Part shown: one piece after another, positions 1-12,542 of the stretch
Numbering within the stretch: the first letter of the stretch is position 1
Layout: every line of letters begins with the position of its first letter
NCBI GenBank assembly: GCA_958496175.1
Contig: OY292276.1
Span: 33,748,449 to 33,812,448, forward strand
DNA from: Sisyra terminalis
Taxonomy: Eukaryota; Arthropoda; Insecta; Neuroptera; Sisyridae
Reading direction: 5' to 3'
Length of the DNA stretch: 64,000 nt
Notes under the pieces: generated by a model
Told to the model about the DNA's origin: nothing
Databases searched by the model: none
Seen by the model: the letters and a program-made list of their open reading frames with translations, nothing else
Position numbers and translations under genes: made by a program

Positions 1-775
1 AATAATTCCAAATGGTTTCATTTAATGACTATAGTTCTAGTTAACAAAACCTTAACAAAGTTGGCAACGTTATAGTTATAAAATACTAGAAGATACCTGT
101 GAAATATTCACAACTACCACTGACATAATTGACAAATGACAAAAATTGAGACTTTAATGACATCAAAATGACAGTTGAAACAAATGGCAACCATCAGTTA
201 GTTCAAATTTGAGACAATGATTATTATATTTAGCTTTTACATACACGTATGCGCTCATATTCGTTGTTCTGTCTTTGTCAACTTATAAACCAACATTTTT
301 CTCTTAATATATTGATTTAAAATATTTCATTATTATTTTAACTCAGTTATAAGTTCAAAAAAACTGGTTAAAATTTAGCAAAGAAAATTTGTTATTTGTT
401 CTGGGAAACGAAAAACTAATTTACAAAATTTAAAAACATAAAAGTTATATTTTATTTTTAAAAATAAATTCTTTAAATCGTATAGTTGGCATTGCTTATG
501 TTCAACAAAAGCAGAAGTTACTCAGTTGGCAAAGTTACCCGATAGGCACCTGCGCAAAGGATTTTTTTTGAGTACAATTTAGGTTTGTGTACTGTTCAGT
601 GAACGTAACAACCCAAATCAGCTTCCATAACACAAACTTTTCCCTCTTCAAAAAAAATATTCAATTAGACAATTCAATGAAAAATGTTCGTAAGTTATGA
701 AAAATATTTATGTCAAACTAAAAACTATTTTTTTCGTAAGTTAAAAATAACATACCACAAACGATTAAAAAAAAG
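1..775. other. AT-rich noncoding DNA
   Basis: No open frame of note and no splice-flanked coding segment is visible. Positions 86-285 are one member of a divergent direct repeat, listed separately. The rest shows no recognisable structure. Confidence 0.6.
86..285 (+). repeat. Divergent dispersed repeat A, copy 1
   Basis: This about 200-bp block matches 1511-1712 in the same orientation. Shared landmarks in order are AATATTCACA, a run of TGACAAATG-like words, ATGACAGwTGAAACmAATG, TTATTATATTT and TTCTGTCTTTG. The match has scattered substitutions and small indels, so the copies are old. I could not find terminal inverted repeats, so the element class is unknown. Confidence 0.6.
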
Positions 776-940
776 CCTACTAGTGGCCGAGTGGTTTAAG
801 TGAACGCTTCAAAACTGGGAAGTATTGGGTTTGATCCACGATTTGAGTAAATTTTCGATATTTCTCTATTACAGATATTTATTAACTCTAGAGTCGCTGA
901 AGACCATAATAGTTATATAGCGATGGTAAAGAACAATTAA
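776..940 (+). mobile_element. tRNA-derived SINE, copy 1
   Basis: The head has an A box at 784-794 (TGGCCGAGTGG, a perfect match to TRGYNNARNNG) and a B box at 828-837 (GGTTTGATCC), spaced as in a tRNA. The A-box context GGCCGAGTGGTTTAAG is typical of class II (Leu/Ser) tRNAs. It is followed by a non-tRNA body with TTTCGATATTTCTC, TATTTATTAACTCTAGAGTC and a TAGTTATATAGCGATGGTAAA tail region. The same body occurs at 3468-3590 (minus), 53376-53545 (plus) and 59640-59790 (minus), which shows a dispersed family and not a tRNA gene. The acceptor stem cannot be closed, so it is not a functional tRNA. Confidence 0.7.
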
Positions 941-1510
941 CACAAAATAAAAAAGTTGAATTAGTTATAGACATTGTATTAGAGTTTCAGATTTTGTTTT
1001 TCATATATGTCGTAAAAGATAGTAGGTGAACTACTTACATATAATCGTTTGATTTTTTTGTGACAGTGAAAGATTTTTGTTCACGCTGGAGACATTGTGA
1101 CATAATGATTGACAGTGTGATTTACGCTCCCAAAACTAGATGAATTTTTAGATTCAAAATGATTAATTATTTAAGGTCCTGCTTGTAATGTCCTCGAAAA
1201 AAATGATTGTTGAATATCAAAAATTGAAAGCAATTAAGTAAACTATAAAAAAACATTAATACTTTCTGAATTTTACTGTCTCTCATTCTAAATACTTTGT
1301 AATTAATAAAAATCGATAACTTTTGAACGAGGATTATTGAATGATTTATTTATTTTTTTTTTTGAAGTTATACTTCTTTAGCGACGTTATGAACAAATAA
1401 TTAGACTGAATTTTTAATAAAATTAAAAAAAAGTAGAAAATGCAACGTTTCCATATATTGATGTCAATAAAAGGGACATGAGCCACCAATTTTATCTATT
1501 ATTTGAAAAA
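941..1510. other. AT-rich noncoding DNA
   Basis: Long A and T runs only. No gene, inverted repeat or tandem array is recognised. Confidence 0.5.
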
Positions 1511-1712
1511 TAGTAGCTTTCTGGCAAATATTCACAGCCCAACATTGACAATACTGACAAATCGCCAAAATTGGCAATAGAATGAAAACGAAATGACAGA
1601 TGAAACCAATGACAACAATCAGCTACTTCAAAATTGAGTCAATAATTATTATATTTGTATTACACTCACATGTATGTGTTTACTTTTTTTTTCTGTCTTT
1701 GCCGCCATACAT
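1511..1712 (+). repeat. Divergent dispersed repeat A, copy 2
   Basis: Second member of the direct pair with 86-285, same orientation and order of shared words, with substitutions throughout. No flanking target duplication was identified. Confidence 0.6.
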
Positions 1713-3467
1713 ACATTTGCCTATTATAATGACATTTAAAGTAAAAATTGTCTTTTAAATAGTATCATATTGTAGATATCACAAACTACTTATAATCGAT
1801 GTATCATTTCAGGCACTACCCGAATGGCAGTGGATTAAAAGCATTTTTTTAATTACGACAAATAAGTATAATTTCTCATGCGCGCACATTAGTACACACA
1901 ACGTTATTTTTTATTTTTTTTACCTTCAATGTCAATGAGGAAATGTTAATTTTAACAAAATGCATTCTAGGAATAGAATCTAGTCTTATTTTGTGTGATA
2001 TTAAAACAGAATATTTAATGCCACACCTTTAAAAAAGATACTCCGGAAGCGAAAAGATATCTAATGAATTCATTTGATAAGTACTATTTTATATAAATAG
2101 TTATCATAATAAACTATGTAGTTTTTATGTAAATATATGGTAGATGTGTGAATTTTATGATAAACATAATTATTAAAGCGTCATTCTCTTATGTGTTAAA
2201 GAAGGAATGAATAATGACGATCTACTATAGAACAACGGTATGACACCACATAATATATACCTACAAGTTGTAATAACTTAACTTTGCTATACTATATGAC
2301 TATATGAGTATGTAGAAGTGCTTAACAACGTATAGTATATTTGGTTTAGTTAATAAGCAAAATGAAAAATACACACCATTACAAAGTTTTAAATAGAAAT
2401 AACATAAATTTGATTTCAATTCGTAAATTGAAAATGTGTGCTTTTATGATAATTGAATAACTCCTGTTTTTGATAATCACCTCAAAATAAATAATAATAT
2501 TATTACAAGAATGATGGGTTATGTCTGTTATATTATATAAAAAATAATGATATTTTTAATTTTCTTTATTTAAATTAAAAATAAAGCGATCAAAAATTTT
2601 AAGTTTTCCCATTTTCAATTCAGTCTAACACGAATCCAAATTCATTTCCCGTTGACAGTTTCCATAAAAAACTTACAAGTGTAAGATGGATTTTGTTAGG
2701 CAGAGCTTTTATCTTACCAAAAAGTAAATGTGAAGACTAGTTTTAAAAAAACTAATGTAGATTGTAACATCACAGAGAGTTTCGATGTTTGCTAAGAAAA
2801 TTTTAACATTTATTTTGAACAAAAAATTTGTTGAAAATGAAAAAAAAGAAAACAACTTTTTTTTCATATATTTCAATGTTTAAAATGTTTCGTATAATAT
2901 GTATTGTCTACAAATGATTATTACGAGAACATCGTTGTCAGTTGTATATGAAAATTGTATTTTATTAGTTTCCTGAACTTTGGGTAACATAATATGGGTG
3001 TACTGAACTTGAGTAACAAGAGACAATCGATTTTAAAGTATTATATCAGTTTCGCAGTTATTACAATGTATTAGTATCAACGTATATAACATACATTTTA
3101 TGTTTTTAAAGCTATGGTAATATAAAAACGGAACTATAAAATAATGTTACTTCTTCTCTAAAAATTCGTTTTTATTTGAAAATAATGTCTGTACGCTAAG
3201 TTTTTATTTTTCAATTTTAAATTATGAAATAAACTTAACATAATTTCTCTAAATAGGTCATTAAGTCACTGGTTTAAAATTAAAATAAATTGCTTAATTA
3301 TGACAAAGTCATTACAAAATTTAATTACGTAGCGTAAAAAAAATTGCTCAATATAAAATTTTAAATATGTAAGTAAAAACAGGTCACAAACAATTGACAC
3401 TTTTTATTAATTTTTAAGGCAAGAAATGGCATTTTGACTATATTTAAAATGTTGCACGATTTTTTTA
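1713..3467. other. AT-rich noncoding DNA
   Basis: No coding potential and no recognised mobile element in either strand. Short AT-rich words recur, as expected from composition. Confidence 0.55.
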
Positions 3468-3590
3468 ATTGCTCTTTAACGTCGTTATTTAACTGCTATG
3501 ATTTTTAGACACTTTAGGGTCAATAACAATCTGTAATCAAGAAATATTGAAAGTTTACTATATACGAGGATCGAACCCTTATTAAAACCC
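3468..3590 (-). mobile_element. tRNA-derived SINE, copy 2 (5'-truncated)
   Basis: Read on the minus strand, this has a B box GGTTCGATCC followed by TCGTAT and then the family body (CAATATTTCTTGATTACAG, TTATTGACCC, ATAACGACG). The A-box half seen in the copies at 776 and 53376 is missing or too diverged to see, so this copy is truncated or decayed at its 5' end. Confidence 0.6.
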
Positions 3591-3914
3591 TTGTTGTCAC
3601 CCTTATTAAATGTGTTATAAAAACACTTCTTTAATTTTCATAATAAAATTAATTTAATTTTTATAATAATCGGGACTCAAATCTTACTTTTTTGAGGTTT
3701 GATCTCGTGTTTAGAAATGCCATGTGATTGGTTGCAACTCTGTGACGACACACCTAAGTAAACAGAGTTTCTCCTATATCCTGAAATATATCAGATGGTT
3801 TAAATATTAAACATGGTTTAGAAACGTGGTCCAACGACAAGGTGGCCATAGGATTCAAATATTGATAAGGGACGATTGCTATGAACTTAAGAATGGAAAT
3901 AAAACAAATAATTA

Positions 3915-3946
<32 letters not shown>

Positions 3947-4244
3947 GCCGAACGTCAACCAAGCAAGTAAATGTACCACATGACTATCTTTAACCGAAGA
4001 TTGTAAATGTTCCCAAATAATTACTCAAGTGTGAATAAGTTTTGCTTAAGAAATAAAACAACTTCTAATATATTTTTTTTTCTGTCTTTAAAATTTTAAA
4101 ATGATGCTTACTTTTAAAATTTTGTCTATTGAAATGGAGAATAAAAATAACCAAACGGACAGTAGAAATGTACCTAACGTAGATGTTTCTACTAATGATT
4201 GGATAATTCTTTAAAAGGTAACATTGAGAATGAATATGCCTTGA
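3591..4244. other. AT-rich noncoding DNA with (ATT)n array
   Basis: Contains the (ATT)10 microsatellite at 3915-3944. Around 3670-3715 there is a short B-box-like word but no A box, so no SINE or tRNA is called. Nothing else is recognised. Confidence 0.5.
3915..3944 (+). repeat. (ATT)10 microsatellite
   Basis: Uninterrupted ATT trinucleotide array. Confidence 0.9.
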
Positions 4245-4465
4245 TTTATACTTAACTTCTGTTCAATTAACGAATCTCCATAAGATTATGTGTAAGGTCA
4301 TAGTATTTTTAAATTGTAATAACTTTTTAACAATTTAGTGAATCGTTTTATAATTAGGTGGTGTAGCCTTGCATAAGAAATATTCATCTAAACTTTTAGT
4401 TGTCTGGTAGCATTTTAATATATCTCTATAACATCCTTAAGATTAGTATTAAAATTCCTTTTTTT
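4245..4465 (+). repeat. Divergent dispersed repeat B, copy 1
   Basis: Matches 9525-9755 in the same orientation. Shared landmarks are CTCCATAAGAT, TCATAGTATTTTTAAATTG, CTTTTTAACAAT, TTTTAGTTGTCTGGTAG and a following CAT/AACATCCTT. The copies are clearly homologous but diverged. Class unknown; no terminal repeats identified. Confidence 0.6.
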
Positions 4466-4561
4466 AAGAGTATCTAGATACTCATAGAAACTTTTGAAAC
4501 TTTTTAAAAAGTAACTTCTTTAATATCTAGATACTTTCCAAAAGTACCCTAGACAGCTCTG
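4462..4561 (-). mobile_element. hAT-like element end (fragment)
   Basis: On the minus strand the segment begins CAGAGCTGTCTAGGGTAC and continues with TATCTAGATA and GTTACTTTTTAAAAAG words. The same order (terminal CArAG-TGTCTA, then AAAGTATCTAGATA, then AAGTTACT) is found at the left end of the complete element at 42615-43217. The perfect 16-bp palindrome GAGTATCTAGATACTC at 4470-4485 is part of this subterminal array. The other terminus was not found, so this is a fragment. Confidence 0.5.
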
Positions 4562-6146
4562 GTGTGACCGCTTGATCCACGCTACGTTAAAAACCGCGTT
4601 AGGACGTGTACTTTTTTGAAATTAAATTTTACTATTGATTTTAATCGTCAATGAAATATTTCTCCAAAAATATTATATTATACAACAATAGTAGTTAAAC
4701 ACTCTATTTAGATTAATGAGAAAATAAAAAATACCATTAAAAAAACAATGTAAATTAGTTCTATTGTATGCTACTACTCGTATATTATTAAACATTTGCA
4801 TTATGACCCTAACATTAAACATTGTTGAAATTACATGCTCAATGAGAAAATGAAAATCTCGTCTAACAACGAGTGGTTTCTACGACTAATTAATAGTTGA
4901 ATTAGCTATATTAGTTTTGAGAAAAGGAAGAGAATTCTAGCGGAACTCAAGCAAATTAGTTAAGGAATTTGAGAATTGAGTATGTCGTGTACCATTACCC
5001 ATATGATATTCCAAACTTGTCAACCTTAAGTCACATAAAATATTAATTTAAGGGGGTAATCATTTTCGAAAAATATTTGAATATTTTATATTCTTTTGAC
5101 GTTTATGTTAAATGGATATTAATCAGTAAAAGTAGATTTGTATTTAACTTTGAGTATTATCTCTAATATTTTCCATATAACTACAATTTAAAGTGAATAT
5201 CGTGGTTTTATAGTTTCTTAAAATAATAAAATCGTCTACCTAGACCAACTAAGACATCGCCTTTTCATTGTTTGTAACGAACTAGTAGTATGTTCTCTTT
5301 TATTTCCTTGTGGCATCACATTAACCTTAGTTCAGGCTAACGTCAATGTTTTATTACGAATTCATCGAAAGAGTCAGCAAAAATCGATTGAAATCGCAAC
5401 TAAACGTATTTGCAGCTTGTTACATTTAGAATTATTTGGTTCGACTAAAATACATATTTTTATTTGAATGTTGGAAATTGGTACCAAATCCAGTGTTAAA
5501 TGCTATTGTAAACATTTATATTGGTGGTTATTTTTTCATAAAATTTATCGCTCGAGTATACTGCAAAAACATGCACGGTATGATAAATAATTCCATTTTA
5601 AACGAAAAGCTCGTGTGACAAACCAGATACAAATACCTGCAATTGTGCAACATGAGCTATCAAAGTTTTGTGTACACTAATAAATATAAACTCTTAAATC
5701 TGTTTATTTTTCACAAAACTTGGTGATAATGGTGAATAACATCGAATATAGTTGTACGGCTGGTTTATTTATCAATGTTTATACATCTTAATAGCTTTAT
5801 TTTTGGTCGGTTTTACTGTTTAAAATTATTTATATTTGTCATACTTATTCTAATGAAATAACTTGCAATTAACTTCTCGGATAGATTTAAACTAAGAAGT
5901 AAAATTGCAAATAATTAAAAAAAGTGCTGATTTAAAAGTTGCCTTTTTTTTAAATTATGGCCTTCAATACCTCATACATTTTTATGTATTTCAATATTAT
6001 TAACCCTTATATTTTACTCTAAAATATGTATTTTTGTAACTTACAGTATTGCTTATCATGACAATATAGGGCGCAATTTAACCAAATAGTTACGATCTCA
6101 ACTATCGAAATTTCAGATAAACAATGCTAGTAGCGATTTACTATTA
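4562..6146. other. AT-rich noncoding DNA
   Basis: The only open frame of note (60 codons near 5436-5618, no ATG of its own) shows no domain or motif and is treated as chance. No other structure is seen. Confidence 0.55.
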
Positions 6147-6577
6147 CCGTCTTTTTCCGAAAATAAGACATTGTCTTACTTTCTTTTTTGGTTGAAAATA
6201 CACACCAAGGCTTATTTTCGGGCAAGGGCAAGTACTGGCTGAATTCCAAACTAGTAAACCTCTATTTCGACCCCTCAACAGTGGTGGCAGCATATAATCA
6301 ACCCACCTTCTTGTAACTGCTTGGGTGCACCAGGCTTTTTTACTGTCAATGACATAAATTCCTGAAACGCGTTGAATTTGGTCTTTTTTACCTTTAGTGA
6401 TTAAAAATGACGAAACGCCAAAATACAGGTAACACGTGCACTATCGTAACCGGTAGAAGGAACGTAAATTGACGAGGAAGCCTTGTGATGAACCGTCGTT
6501 TGGGCTCCTTTCTCTTTTTCATATTGTTGTAACTATGGCTTATTTTCGGGGAATGCCTTATTTTCAGAAAAATACGG
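6147..6577. mobile_element. TA-flanked TIR element (Tc1/mariner-like MITE)
   Basis: The ends form terminal inverted repeats of about 24 bp: left CCGTCTTTTTCCGAAAATAAG against the reverse complement of the right end, CCGTATTTTTCTGAAAATAAG. Each end is flanked by TA (6145-6146 and 6578-6579). A second inner inverted pair, CTTATTTTCGGG, lies just inside. The 431-bp length, TA flanks and lack of an open transposase frame fit a non-autonomous Tc1/mariner-superfamily element. Assignment rests on TSD and TIR only. Confidence 0.6.
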
Positions 6578-6579
6578 TA

Positions 6580-7135
6580 TTATAATTATGTTTACGTTAC
6601 TCACTGATGAAAATATATTTGATAGATATATAATATATTAGGTAGACATTAGTGAATTAAAAATAAGTCGCGAGGGTCTCAGTTTATTTTTTAATTGAGC
6701 TATCGCTATGTTTAAAATAGTTTAGTCGAGAAAAGCTAGAATTTCACTATTTTTTTAAAGCTTTTTCGGAGATCATTTGGGTGGGATAATTATGTTTCTC
6801 CATTGATTCAAAGAATCAACTTAAACTTTTTCCGTTATGCATTTTAAGGGCAATAGACCTTTACAATATTTTTTTTTTGTTGGATCAACACAATTAAACT
6901 TGTTAAGTCTGTCACTAGATGGTTTAATTCTACGAAAATTAATATTTCTATTCAGGGTGAAATGAGTTTGCACTTTATATACTTTATTCACTGTATCTTT
7001 TTTACTATCATAACTATTAATAGATTACTATCTATTTATTTTTTAAGCTTATATTAGTTTTTCACTTAGTACATTTTACCATTATGAAATGAAACTACAA
7101 ATGACAATACCACCAAAATTTAGCTTTTTATTATT
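6580..7135. other. AT-rich noncoding DNA
   Basis: No gene or repeat recognised. Confidence 0.5.
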
Positions 7136-7145
7136 TAAAAGGTGT

Positions 7146-7750
7146 AGTGTCCAACCAAACTTACGATTTCGGCTGTCGTCAAGCCGAAACTACGCCTGAA
7201 ACCGAAACTGAATTCATAAGATTTAACGTTAAAAAATATTGTTTTTCACTTATTATTTGATTCTTCAATAATGAACACTGATAACTATTAGTTCATTAAA
7301 ATTTTGATTAATATTAAATATTATTAATATTAAAATAAATATTTTTTTTTCAGTTCGAAAGGAAACTGATTAAAGTTTATTTAAATTATTTTGTTTTTAA
7401 GATATAAAGAAAAGTACTTTCTATTTTGTGCACCTAAACATATAAGGTAAAAATAATTTTGTTTTGTAATTTTTTTTTTATTATTTAATTTTATTCGTAA
7501 CTAATATTAAAAAGAAATATCAGGTGTATTTTTTTCAAATCAACCCTTTATTTCAGTATAAATAATTTACTTGAAATAAGAAATGATAATAATATGTTTT
7601 GTTAATGATTAGCTCTAATATTAGCAACTAAATGATTAATGAATACCTATAGAATTTAAAAGTTAAGACTGGCTAATTATGATTACCTTTTTTTCTACGA
7701 AAAAATTAAGTTTCGGTTTCGGCCGTAAAAACAAATTTCAATTGGACACT
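7146..7750 (+). mobile_element. 605-bp TIR element with ~10-bp TSD (MULE-like), copy A
   Basis: Left end AGTGTCCAACC and the reverse complement of the right end, AGTGTCCAATTG, form a short TIR. Inside each end lie repeated CCGAAAC/GTTTCGG words. Flanks TAAAAGGTGT (7136-7145) and TAAAATGTGT (7751-7760) match 9 of 10, consistent with a 9-10-bp target duplication as made by Mutator-like elements. The whole element is shared, in opposite orientation, with 53069-53904, including the stretches around ATTGTTTTTCACTTA and GACTGGCTAATTATGATTA. No transposase frame is present. Confidence 0.6.
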
Positions 7751-7760
7751 TAAAATGTGT

Positions 7761-9524
7761 CATTAAGATTTAATCATACTTTTTAATTTTTTTTTTATTA
7801 ATAAAATGAAACAGTTTTCTGTGATATAAATTGAAAGCATTTTTGATTCTTCAAAAAACTTACACCAATGTTGAGCGTTTGACCAAGTAAGAGTTCACTT
7901 TTTGAGGGAAAACTCGTTGAAATTTTCACAAGTGGTCCTCTTCAATATTTTATTGCATTTGTACTGAATATGTTCAAGTAGGAAACTAGATTTTCAAACT
8001 GAAATCTTTAACTTATCATTAACTCGTAAAGAATTCGAGATTTATTAGTTCCGTTAGTTCATTAGTTCTTTCATTTCATTATGTTAGCCATACTTGTTCT
8101 TTTCACACCAGTAAACTAATAATTTTTTTTTTATTGGGAAAACATGCTTTACACAGTAGTTTTTCAATGTGCCGTTCTAGAATATATTGTTGAAGTTCTA
8201 CACCACATTTTGGAGAGTTGAATTTTTTTCTCTACTTTTTTTAATAAATATTGAAGTATTTCTTATTTTTTGTTAATCAGATGGAAAAAGAAAAGTTCTG
8301 TTGTAAAACTTATGCCCAAACTATATAAATAATGCAAAAAATCTATAAACAGTTCTACTAATTAAAAAAAAAAAAAAAACACTGGTGAAACATTTATAAT
8401 TAAAACGTAAATTTTATTGAAATTCTTATTCCCATAATAAAATTTCATAACATAGGTTTATTGAAAAAATAGAACTTAAAAAGGTTTCAAAATTGTTTCA
8501 TATTGTTACGGCTGTTGAGTTGTGTGCTACAGAAACTTTATAAAAGAAGAAAGCTTAAGCTATGACTTGTTTGTACGCTTTGAGCAAAAGGTAAAAAACG
8601 TACAAAAAATGAAAGTAGTGAATGTTGAAGCTTCTACATTTATTTGAAACTAGAGTAGACAGTTTGAATTTCTACCAATAAACTGCTACGCTGAATTTTG
8701 TTTCGATTTTATTAATTACCCCACATATTTCCTTTTTTTCTTTGAAATGTTAACTGGGAGTATTATTTTTTCCGTTTGAGTTAGATACTTGCTCTTTTAT
8801 AAAACGGACTAGTTTAACACTAGTTTAAGAGAAAATCGGAAATTTCATCAAAAATTTTAAACAAAATAAGAAAAAACAAAAATATAGAAACTTTTTATTT
8901 AACTTTTGGGACTAAACATGTCTTGATTTCAACTTAACAAATCAAAATATTATTGATTTGATGTTCATAAGTTATGAATGTAGACTTTTTTATTATGATT
9001 AAATCATAAAAAAAAAATTAAATAAACATGCTTTTAAGACAGTTATAACTAAGAAATAAAAATTAGTTTAATAATTTAACATTCTATGAAATAATAAAAT
9101 CTTGATAACGCTATCGAATTTTTAGGTTGCAGCGTTGGCAACTTTAATATGTGTCTCTCACATAATGTGAGTGAGCATGCGTGACATACTCAACATTTTG
9201 AAAATAAATTATTTGACCATTATATACTGTGTACTCATGAGTGTCGCAAAAATAAATTATGCGTTTCAAGTACTAACACAGTACATGTACTAACACAGCT
9301 TGCATTATACACAAGATGGTGCATCTCAGCTGAGAACGATATTACCGTACTTTTTAAATTATTTATAAATTTATCAAGTAAAAACCACATTTTCGGTCTA
9401 TTTTTAATTTGTTTCTTTAAAATCGTGAAGTGAAATCAAAAAAATTTAAGCAAAATTAGTTTACTAAAGTTTATACTATATTTTTTGAAAGTTTGAGATA
9501 TCTGGTAGCATTTTTTTGCTATTA
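7761..9524. other. AT-rich noncoding DNA
   Basis: No coding segment, TIR pair or tandem array recognised. A 16-A run near 8365 is the only notable simple sequence. Confidence 0.55.
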
Positions 9525-9755
9525 AAAATAAATTTAGTTTGTGGATTACCGACTCTCCATAAGATAACGTGTAAAATCATAGTATTTTTAAATTGCAATA
9601 GCTTTTTAACAATGAAGTGAAACGCCTTAAAATTTTTACAGATGCTTTAATTATAAATATTCTACTAAATTTTTAATTTTTAGTTGTCTGGTAGTATTTT
9701 GACATACCTCAATAATATCCTTTATGTAAAATGTTCTTATTTTTATAAAACAAAT
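9525..9755 (+). repeat. Divergent dispersed repeat B, copy 2
   Basis: Homologous to 4245-4465 in the same orientation, with the same ordered landmarks and many substitutions. Not flanked by recognisable terminal repeats. Confidence 0.6.
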
Positions 9756-12540
9756 ACAGACGTTTCTATTTTGTTTATAAAGGATCACTAGATCTTTTTT
9801 TTGTTTATAATGTGCCACACTTTCCAATCTGGGAAAACATTTTATATTTCCAGTTTGAGTTCAAAGGCTAACTTATTTCGTCCGTTTGGGAAACATGGAA
9901 AAAAACATGCATACTATATTGTTGTATTTGCGTCCCCCGAACATATATCGAAAACAATTAAAAAACTTGTATAGTCAATATCCAAAAAATGATATTTAAA
10001 TTTTTAGAAACTTATATTGGTGTAATAAAATAGTTTAAATAACTCAATATACTCGTATGCGGTATCCCGATACACCGGTATTGTAACCACTACTGTTAAG
10101 TTATGATACTAAAAATAAAATGTTTTGAAACCTTTAATATGAGTATTATGAATATTTTCATTTTAAAAGTTTCATAATTCAGCAGTAGGTATACCTATAT
10201 GTAACCTTTGACCGCAAAGGTCTATGAGTATGTTTCAAATGCCATAAGAGCGGTTTTAAGTATTTACATTAGGTTGATATGGGCTCAACGGAAGGTTGTG
10301 GTTGAAGATTCTAGTCATTTATAAAACTATTTTCTATTAAATACTTACGAAGAATTTCAATTATAAAAATGTCCTCGTTAGACGTTTGAGCGACACACAT
10401 TCAGCAGTAGATGTTTTTCTCTATTTAAAATATATTTTTCTAAATGCTTTCCGACAAATATGGAGAATATGTTACTTTAGAAATCAGTCTTTTAATTTTT
10501 ACTTAGTTTAAAAATGAACTGATATTAAAGATTTAATAATTAATTGATTAAATAAAAACTTGTTCTTAAAAAAAATAAACGTTTCAACGTTTCATTCTAT
10601 TGAATTTGAAACTCCTTTAACTCAGTTTTTAACTTTAACTTTTAATTAGTTTTGATTAGTATTAAATTTAATTGCTTTGATTTCAGAGGAAAAATAAGTA
10701 GGTTGGAATAAATCAGATAACTTTTAAAGGAAATAAAAGAAAAGTGAATGGGATAACATATTTTTTCTTACAGTCCTTTCCTTTGTATTTGAATCGTACT
10801 AAAAGATACCAAACGAATTACGAATGAGTAATTAGAAAACGTTAATTGGATATCGTAAAAGAAAACGAATGAATTCAAGGAGAGACAATAAAAGCTTATT
10901 TTTGGAAATAAATGTGTCACGATTAGTGACTTTCTTGGGTGATTCTAATAAAATCGCACATAAAAACCGATGCCTCCACATAAAAATTCATTACGTTCGA
11001 AGATATTTAACGCCGCTCTATAATAACTTTCGATAGAAAAATAACAGGGACTGTTCAAACATAAATTTGCCTAATGAAGCGAGATCGCATTTTGTGCGTT
11101 TTTCATTGAAAAAAAAAATCATTGTTAAAACCAACAGCCACCGTGTTCAATTTCCATTACATAAAGCCTACAGTAGCCAATTTAAAAGTCACTTTAAATA
11201 AATTTTAATTTCTTGCAAATTCTTATGACCTTTTAGAATCAGTATGCAGTATGTGTTTGGAAGAAAAAACGTAATAGATTTTATTCATAAATGTAACAAA
11301 ATTGAAGATTGGACAGTAAAGTGTTACAAAAAAACATGCAAAATATGTGGATTTTAAAAATACTAATAAAAATTAAATCAAAACTTCCCCTCTCGTCTAT
11401 AACATATAATGTTATTATTTGATAAAAATGAATTTGAAATTAAATCAAAACTTCATCAAAGGGATACGTACAGTATAATTAGATTTCTTAACGATAATTT
11501 ATTTCAATCAATTTCATATTAGAAATGCTTTTATTGCTGAAGTTTTAATAATAGCTCAGTACTATGCGGGAAATGTATTCAAAACTAATTTTAAAACAAT
11601 AATTTTTAATTTTCTAAGAACATTAGGTGCTTCTCATAAAAAATATGCATGAGAACTTTCAACTCAACGCACACCTGGCTTTTCTAAGGGATGGATTTAA
11701 TTGAATTTACTTTCCGATCCTTATTTAACAAAATGAAACAATATTTAATAGGAAATTCTTGAAATTACGAGAAGAACTAATTAAACGAAAAATTCTTCTA
11801 ACAAAAATTAGGTAAACAAATCGTTTGAATAATTAAGAATAAAATTACTGGAATATCTTAATGATTCAAAGTAAATGTGCGTAGGCAATTAATAAGTATT
11901 GAATGTTTGGAAATTCAAAGACAAGAACGAATGAATAAGCACATATCAATTAGATAAATAGTGGACAATACTAAAAGGTTGGAAATAATTCAAACTTGAA
12001 AATCATATATAGGTAATATTGATTTTACTGAGAATATCTTATTGAAAGAATTTGTCTTTTTAAATAGATTTGCTTGCCTGTTGAATTTCGCAAAATAAAT
12101 ATAAGATTTTAGTCAACATTATTTTATAAATATTGATTTAGTAAGGATACTACAACGTTCAGTTCTGAAAATTTTAAAGAATTATAAATATAGAATACGG
12201 CAGTCTACATGAAAAAAGCTCTATGGAACAACAAACTCGTTAGAGATAATATTATATACTTTGATGTTTCTAGTGTCATTATCAATTAACTAGCTGAATT
12301 CGATAGACGTGGTCCTATCAGTCTATGTCATAATAGCTACTAATAAATAAATTGAATTTTACTTATATTTTCAATAATAAATTAAATTTTGATTTTATAT
12401 TCCAGATGAATATAGATATTATTTATGATTTCCTTATTACAGTTCTGCACTCGTTTGCGTTTATAATAAAAACTTTACAATTGTGATTATTGAAAATTCT
12501 TAGTAATCTTTATTATCACTTTTTAATATAATTAAATTTC
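9756..12540. other. AT-rich noncoding DNA
   Basis: No gene seen on either strand. The word AAATTAAATCAAAACTTC occurs twice near 11372 and 11437, a short local duplication. Otherwise nothing stands out. Confidence 0.55.
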
Positions 12541-12542
12541 CT

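Noticed and set aside
776..850. Functional tRNA-Leu/Ser gene
   Set aside because: A and B boxes are present but the acceptor and anticodon stems do not form, and the same head plus body recurs three more times as a SINE.
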